Source: Ceratodon purpureus
Lineage: Eukaryota; Streptophyta; Bryopsida; Pseudoditrichales; Ditrichaceae
Assembly (NCBI GenBank): GCA_014871385.1
Contig: CM026423.1
Span: forward strand, 16,040,467 to 16,104,466
Length of the DNA stretch: 64,000 nucleotides
Direction: 5' to 3'
Shown: positions 60,867 through 64,000 of the stretch, one piece after another
Layout of the letters: each line of letters starts with the position of its first letter
Position numbering within the stretch: the stretch's first letter is position 1
Made by a program: the position numbers and the translations under genes
The notes under the pieces: generated by a model
Told to the model about the DNA's origin: nothing
The model's input: only the letters and a program-made list of their open reading frames with translations
Databases searched by the model: none

Positions 60867-63800
60867 ATGGCGAGCGATGTTAGGCCTCTCAAGAGGCTGC
60901 GTGTGGCGGAAGGTATAGAGAATCCCATCTAGAGTGACCAATTTTCTTCCTTAATCGTCTTCCAAGTAGCATTATTTGTGTATAATTTATGGACGTTTCA
61001 ATCGGATGGTGTCTGTTAGTTGGTGTACTTGTGTGCCCTTCTTTGTTAAATGATTCAATTACCTCTTGTTGTGCAGATGAGTTTGAAACATATGATGTTT
61101 TCTTGAGTCATCGTGGCCCTGATACAAAGACAGGATTCGTGAGCTATCTGTACAATGCCTTGAAAGATGCTGGGTTGCGACCATTTCTCGATTGTAAATC
61201 CATTGATAAAGGACAACCCTCTTGGAATTGCATTGAGCATGCCATCAGGACAGCACCAGTAGCCCTAGTCATCTTTTCAGAGAGCTTTGCTCAGTCGGAG
61301 TGGTGTCTGAAGGAATTACATGTGATGTTGGAGAGTCCTTCCGTCAAGGTGCTGCCAATATTCTATAAAGTTCGACCCTGGGAAGTGCGTCGTCCTGAGA
61401 GTGGTCAACTGAAAGATGGTTTTCGAAAGTTGGAAACAAGATGTAGCGAAGCAGACGTTGAACAATGGAGAGTAGATCTGAGAAACGCTTCGGAACTAAT
61501 GGGCTGGGAGCAATCAGTTGCAGATAGAAGGTAAACTTCTATGTATTTAGGCATGCTGTGAGGTGTTTTGTGATTGAAAATCAGCATCTAGATTGGAAAT
61601 TAATGAAGTTGTGTCGTTTTCGTTGCAGGTTGGAAGGGGACTTGGTGTCCGAAGTTGTTGGCAAGGTATTTGAAGTGGCAAACAAATCACTTCCTCTGGA
61701 TGTAGGTCATTATGTTGTTGGTGTCAAGGAAGTTGCAGAGGGAATTATTCACACATTGGAGGACAAGAAGAACGTTTTGATATTGGGATTGTGGGGAGTG
61801 GGAGGAATTGGAAAGTCGACACTAGCAAGAGAGTTGTACAATCAACAAAGCAAAAGGTTTTCAGCAAGTTGTTATGTCGAAAATGTGAGAGACAAGGTGA
61901 TCCGAAGCGGTGAGGAGAAAGTTCAAGATTGTATTTTGAAGGACTTGTGCACCAATGAATCGACGAAGATTAAAAACAAATCAAAGGGGAAGACTATTCT
62001 TGAGGAAAGATTGTGCAAAAAACAAATTCTTTTGGTCTTGGACGATATATTTGATGGGATGGAGGTGAACTATATGGTCTCTCGAAGAATGCTTGCAAAA
62101 GGGAGCATGTGCATACTGACATCGCGGGACAAGGTTGTGTTTGAAGAGCTAAATTCATTTGATTACAATCATGAGATATATATTCATGATGTTCAAGTAT
62201 TGAGTTACAAAGATTCCAAACAAGTATTCACATCTTATGCATTTGGAGGTGAGTGCAAAATCAGACAAGGACTTGAAAGTTTGGTTGAACTGATCAGTAC
62301 AGCATGTGGTGGGGTTCCATTAGTGTTGAAAATTTGTGGAGCGCTTTTGAAAGAGAAAGAGAATATGGACTATTGGGAAGAAGTAATGCTGAAGTTAAAA
62401 TGTGGTGATATCATGGGAGAAAATGATGAGATCTTTAGACGTCTTCGGATAAGCTATGATGCTCTTTCATTGGAACATCAAGAGATGTTTTTGGATATAG
62501 CTTGTTGTTTACTTGGACAATCACAAGATATGGCTAAGCGGGTTTGGAAATCTCAAGGATGGTTTCCGTTATTGGCAATTCGTAATCTTGTAAATAAAGC
62601 ATTGATAACTGTGGACAATGAAGGACACTTTGCTATGCATGACCACTTGAGGGACATGGGACGCAAAATTGCAAAAGAAGGTCCTTGCAAGCGTCTATGG
62701 ATGCCCAAGTCTTTATCAATATTAAAGCACAATGAGGTAAGTTGTTGATTTTTGTATACGATATTGTGATTATTGTTCATACCAAATCCCAATATAGTAT
62801 TAACAAAAGTAGAGATTGTAATGGCAATTCACTTTGGAAATTGATAGCAATGAAATCTTGATGGGGATAAGCTTAACAATTTTTAAATGTATACATAATT
62901 TTGATTTCATAGCAATGATTTTACATGATTTCAACCTGCATACCAATAAACTACAAATTTATTGATAATGTACTAGATGGTGAATCTACATGAAACCTCC
63001 AAGTTAGTTTGTTTTAACTCATTTATTAATTGTATGTGCAGCCATTGCCAACTACTCTTCAAACTTTAATCATCTCCAACAATCGTAATTTTTTGTATCC
63101 AAACCTTCATCTTTCATACTTGAAAGAGCTTCGTGTATTGATTTGTGACAATACTATAAATGTAATGTCACTTCCAAAAAATCTAATTTGGTTTAGTTGG
63201 CGAAAACAAGATATATTTGAAGATGAAGATGATGATATACTTGAAGATGAAGATGATGATATACTTGAAGATAGATCAACATGTCGAAATGTAGATATTT
63301 TATCTATAATATCCAAGAATAATAAGTTGATGGTTTTGGACATTGATTCTATGTTTCTTAATTTTTCAAGTGTTGGTGAAAGGGTAAGCATGTTCAACTT
63401 CTTATTCTTTTACAATTATTTTCCCCACCGTTATGAGATTCAATACCTAGAAGACTAGATTGCTTTCCTTGTATTTTTATTAACTTCAGCTTACATGTAA
63501 TTAATGTTAATATCCAAGAATAATAAGTTGATGGTTTTGGACATTGATTCTATGTTTCTTAATTTTTCAAGTGTTGGTGAAAGGGTAAGCATGTTCAACT
63601 TCTTATTCTTTTACAATTATTTTCCCCACCGTTATGAGATTCAATACCTAGAAGACTAGATTGCTTTCCTTGTATTTTTATTAACTTCAGCTTACATGTA
63701 ATTAATGTTAATCTTCATTGATGCTAGAGATCCATAGATGACATGAGTAGTATGAATTTGTATCAACAGAAGACTTGTACAGAGAGGTTATCATTCAAGT

Positions 63801-64000
63801 TTTCGATGTAACTTAGTTACAGTGAATTGTTAGCTGTGTGAAAAATTCTTTCTCAATTTTGAAATTGATAATTGGTGCGTTTCTTTATTTGCCAAACAAC
63901 ACAACTGAACCTATATGATGTAGCTTTTCAAAAATACCTGTGAATGGAAGTTCTAACCATGTTTCACTTTCCATACAGGTATATTTAAAATATCTACAGA
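60867..64000 (+). CDS. TIR-NBS-LRR resistance protein (TNL2), cut by window end
   Basis: Exons 60867-60912, 61077-61530, 61629-62736 and 63042-63383 join in phase to 650 residues; the LRR exon would begin at the last base of the window. Protein and introns are almost identical to TNL1. Differences include loss of one Gln in the TIR domain (ESPSVK versus ESQPSVK), P-loop GVGGIGKST and a cluster of changes in the first third of the NBS. The last third of the NBS is nearly invariant. The MHD and acidic DEDDD repeat are kept. A 201-bp tandem duplication follows exon 4. Function as an immune receptor depends on the LRR part outside the window. Confidence 0.85.
63309..63710 (+). repeat. 201-bp tandem duplication at the exon 4 / intron 4 border of TNL2
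   Basis: 63309-63509 is repeated almost exactly as 63510-63710. The unit holds the last 75 bases of exon 4 with its GTAAGC donor and the start of the intron. TNL1 has one copy, so the event is specific to TNL2. It creates a second donor site. Confidence 0.9.

Overview
The window looks like nuclear DNA of a land plant, most likely a bryophyte (moss or liverwort). Genes have short GT-AG introns with consistent phases. There is a plastid-type LPAT with a transit-peptide-like N-terminus, an AAE3-type oxalyl-CoA synthetase, TIR-NBS-LRR (TNL) resistance genes, F-box proteins and many plant-type transposable elements. The phage/T4-type lysozyme-like gene and the divergent F-box genes favour a non-vascular plant, but the species cannot be fixed from sequence alone.

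Layout. 1-4.3 kb: a hAT transposase with one in-frame stop. 4.5-6.9 kb (-): plastid lysophosphatidate acyltransferase. 7.4-11.2 kb: AT-rich DNA with a small RING protein, MITEs and a 32-bp tandem repeat. 11.8-14.2 kb (+): F-box protein with two N-terminal membrane segments. 14.6-15.6 kb (-): secreted GH24-like lysozyme. 17.3-19.8 kb (+): AAE3. 22.44-44.01 kb: a candidate 21.6-kb multigene MULE-type element bounded by inverted repeats and an 8-bp direct repeat. 45.1-49.0 kb (+): TNL1. 50.5-55.5 kb: cluster of TTAA-flanked MITEs and a 54-bp tandem repeat. 57.7-58.6 kb: second copy of the 3' end of AAE3. 60.9-64.0 kb (+): TNL2, nearly identical to TNL1 and cut by the window end.

The most unusual content is in the 21.6-kb element. 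Besides a MULE transposase (WRKY-GCM1-like finger, DDE region, SWIM finger), it carries an apparently intact 10-exon gene for a 1,222-residue protein. That protein joins a ParB-like domain to a permuted amino-methyltransferase domain. Two introns of this gene hold 22 copies of a 22-bp palindrome (14 perfect); eight neighbouring pairs are spaced exactly 63 bp apart. The sites resemble parS-type binding arrays for the protein encoded around them. The element also carries a coiled-coil/zinc-binding protein, an exon fragment of sucrose synthase, a small F-box-like ORF and a 1.1-kb polypyrimidine tract.

The AAE3-tail-to-TNL interval occurs twice. In the second copy AAE3 sequence lies about 2.3 kb from the TNL; in the first the distance is 25 kb, and the extra length is mostly the candidate element. 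This internal comparison supports insertion of the element into one copy. All gene models are manual: exon joins were chosen by GT-AG sites and reading-frame phase, and no similarity search was run.
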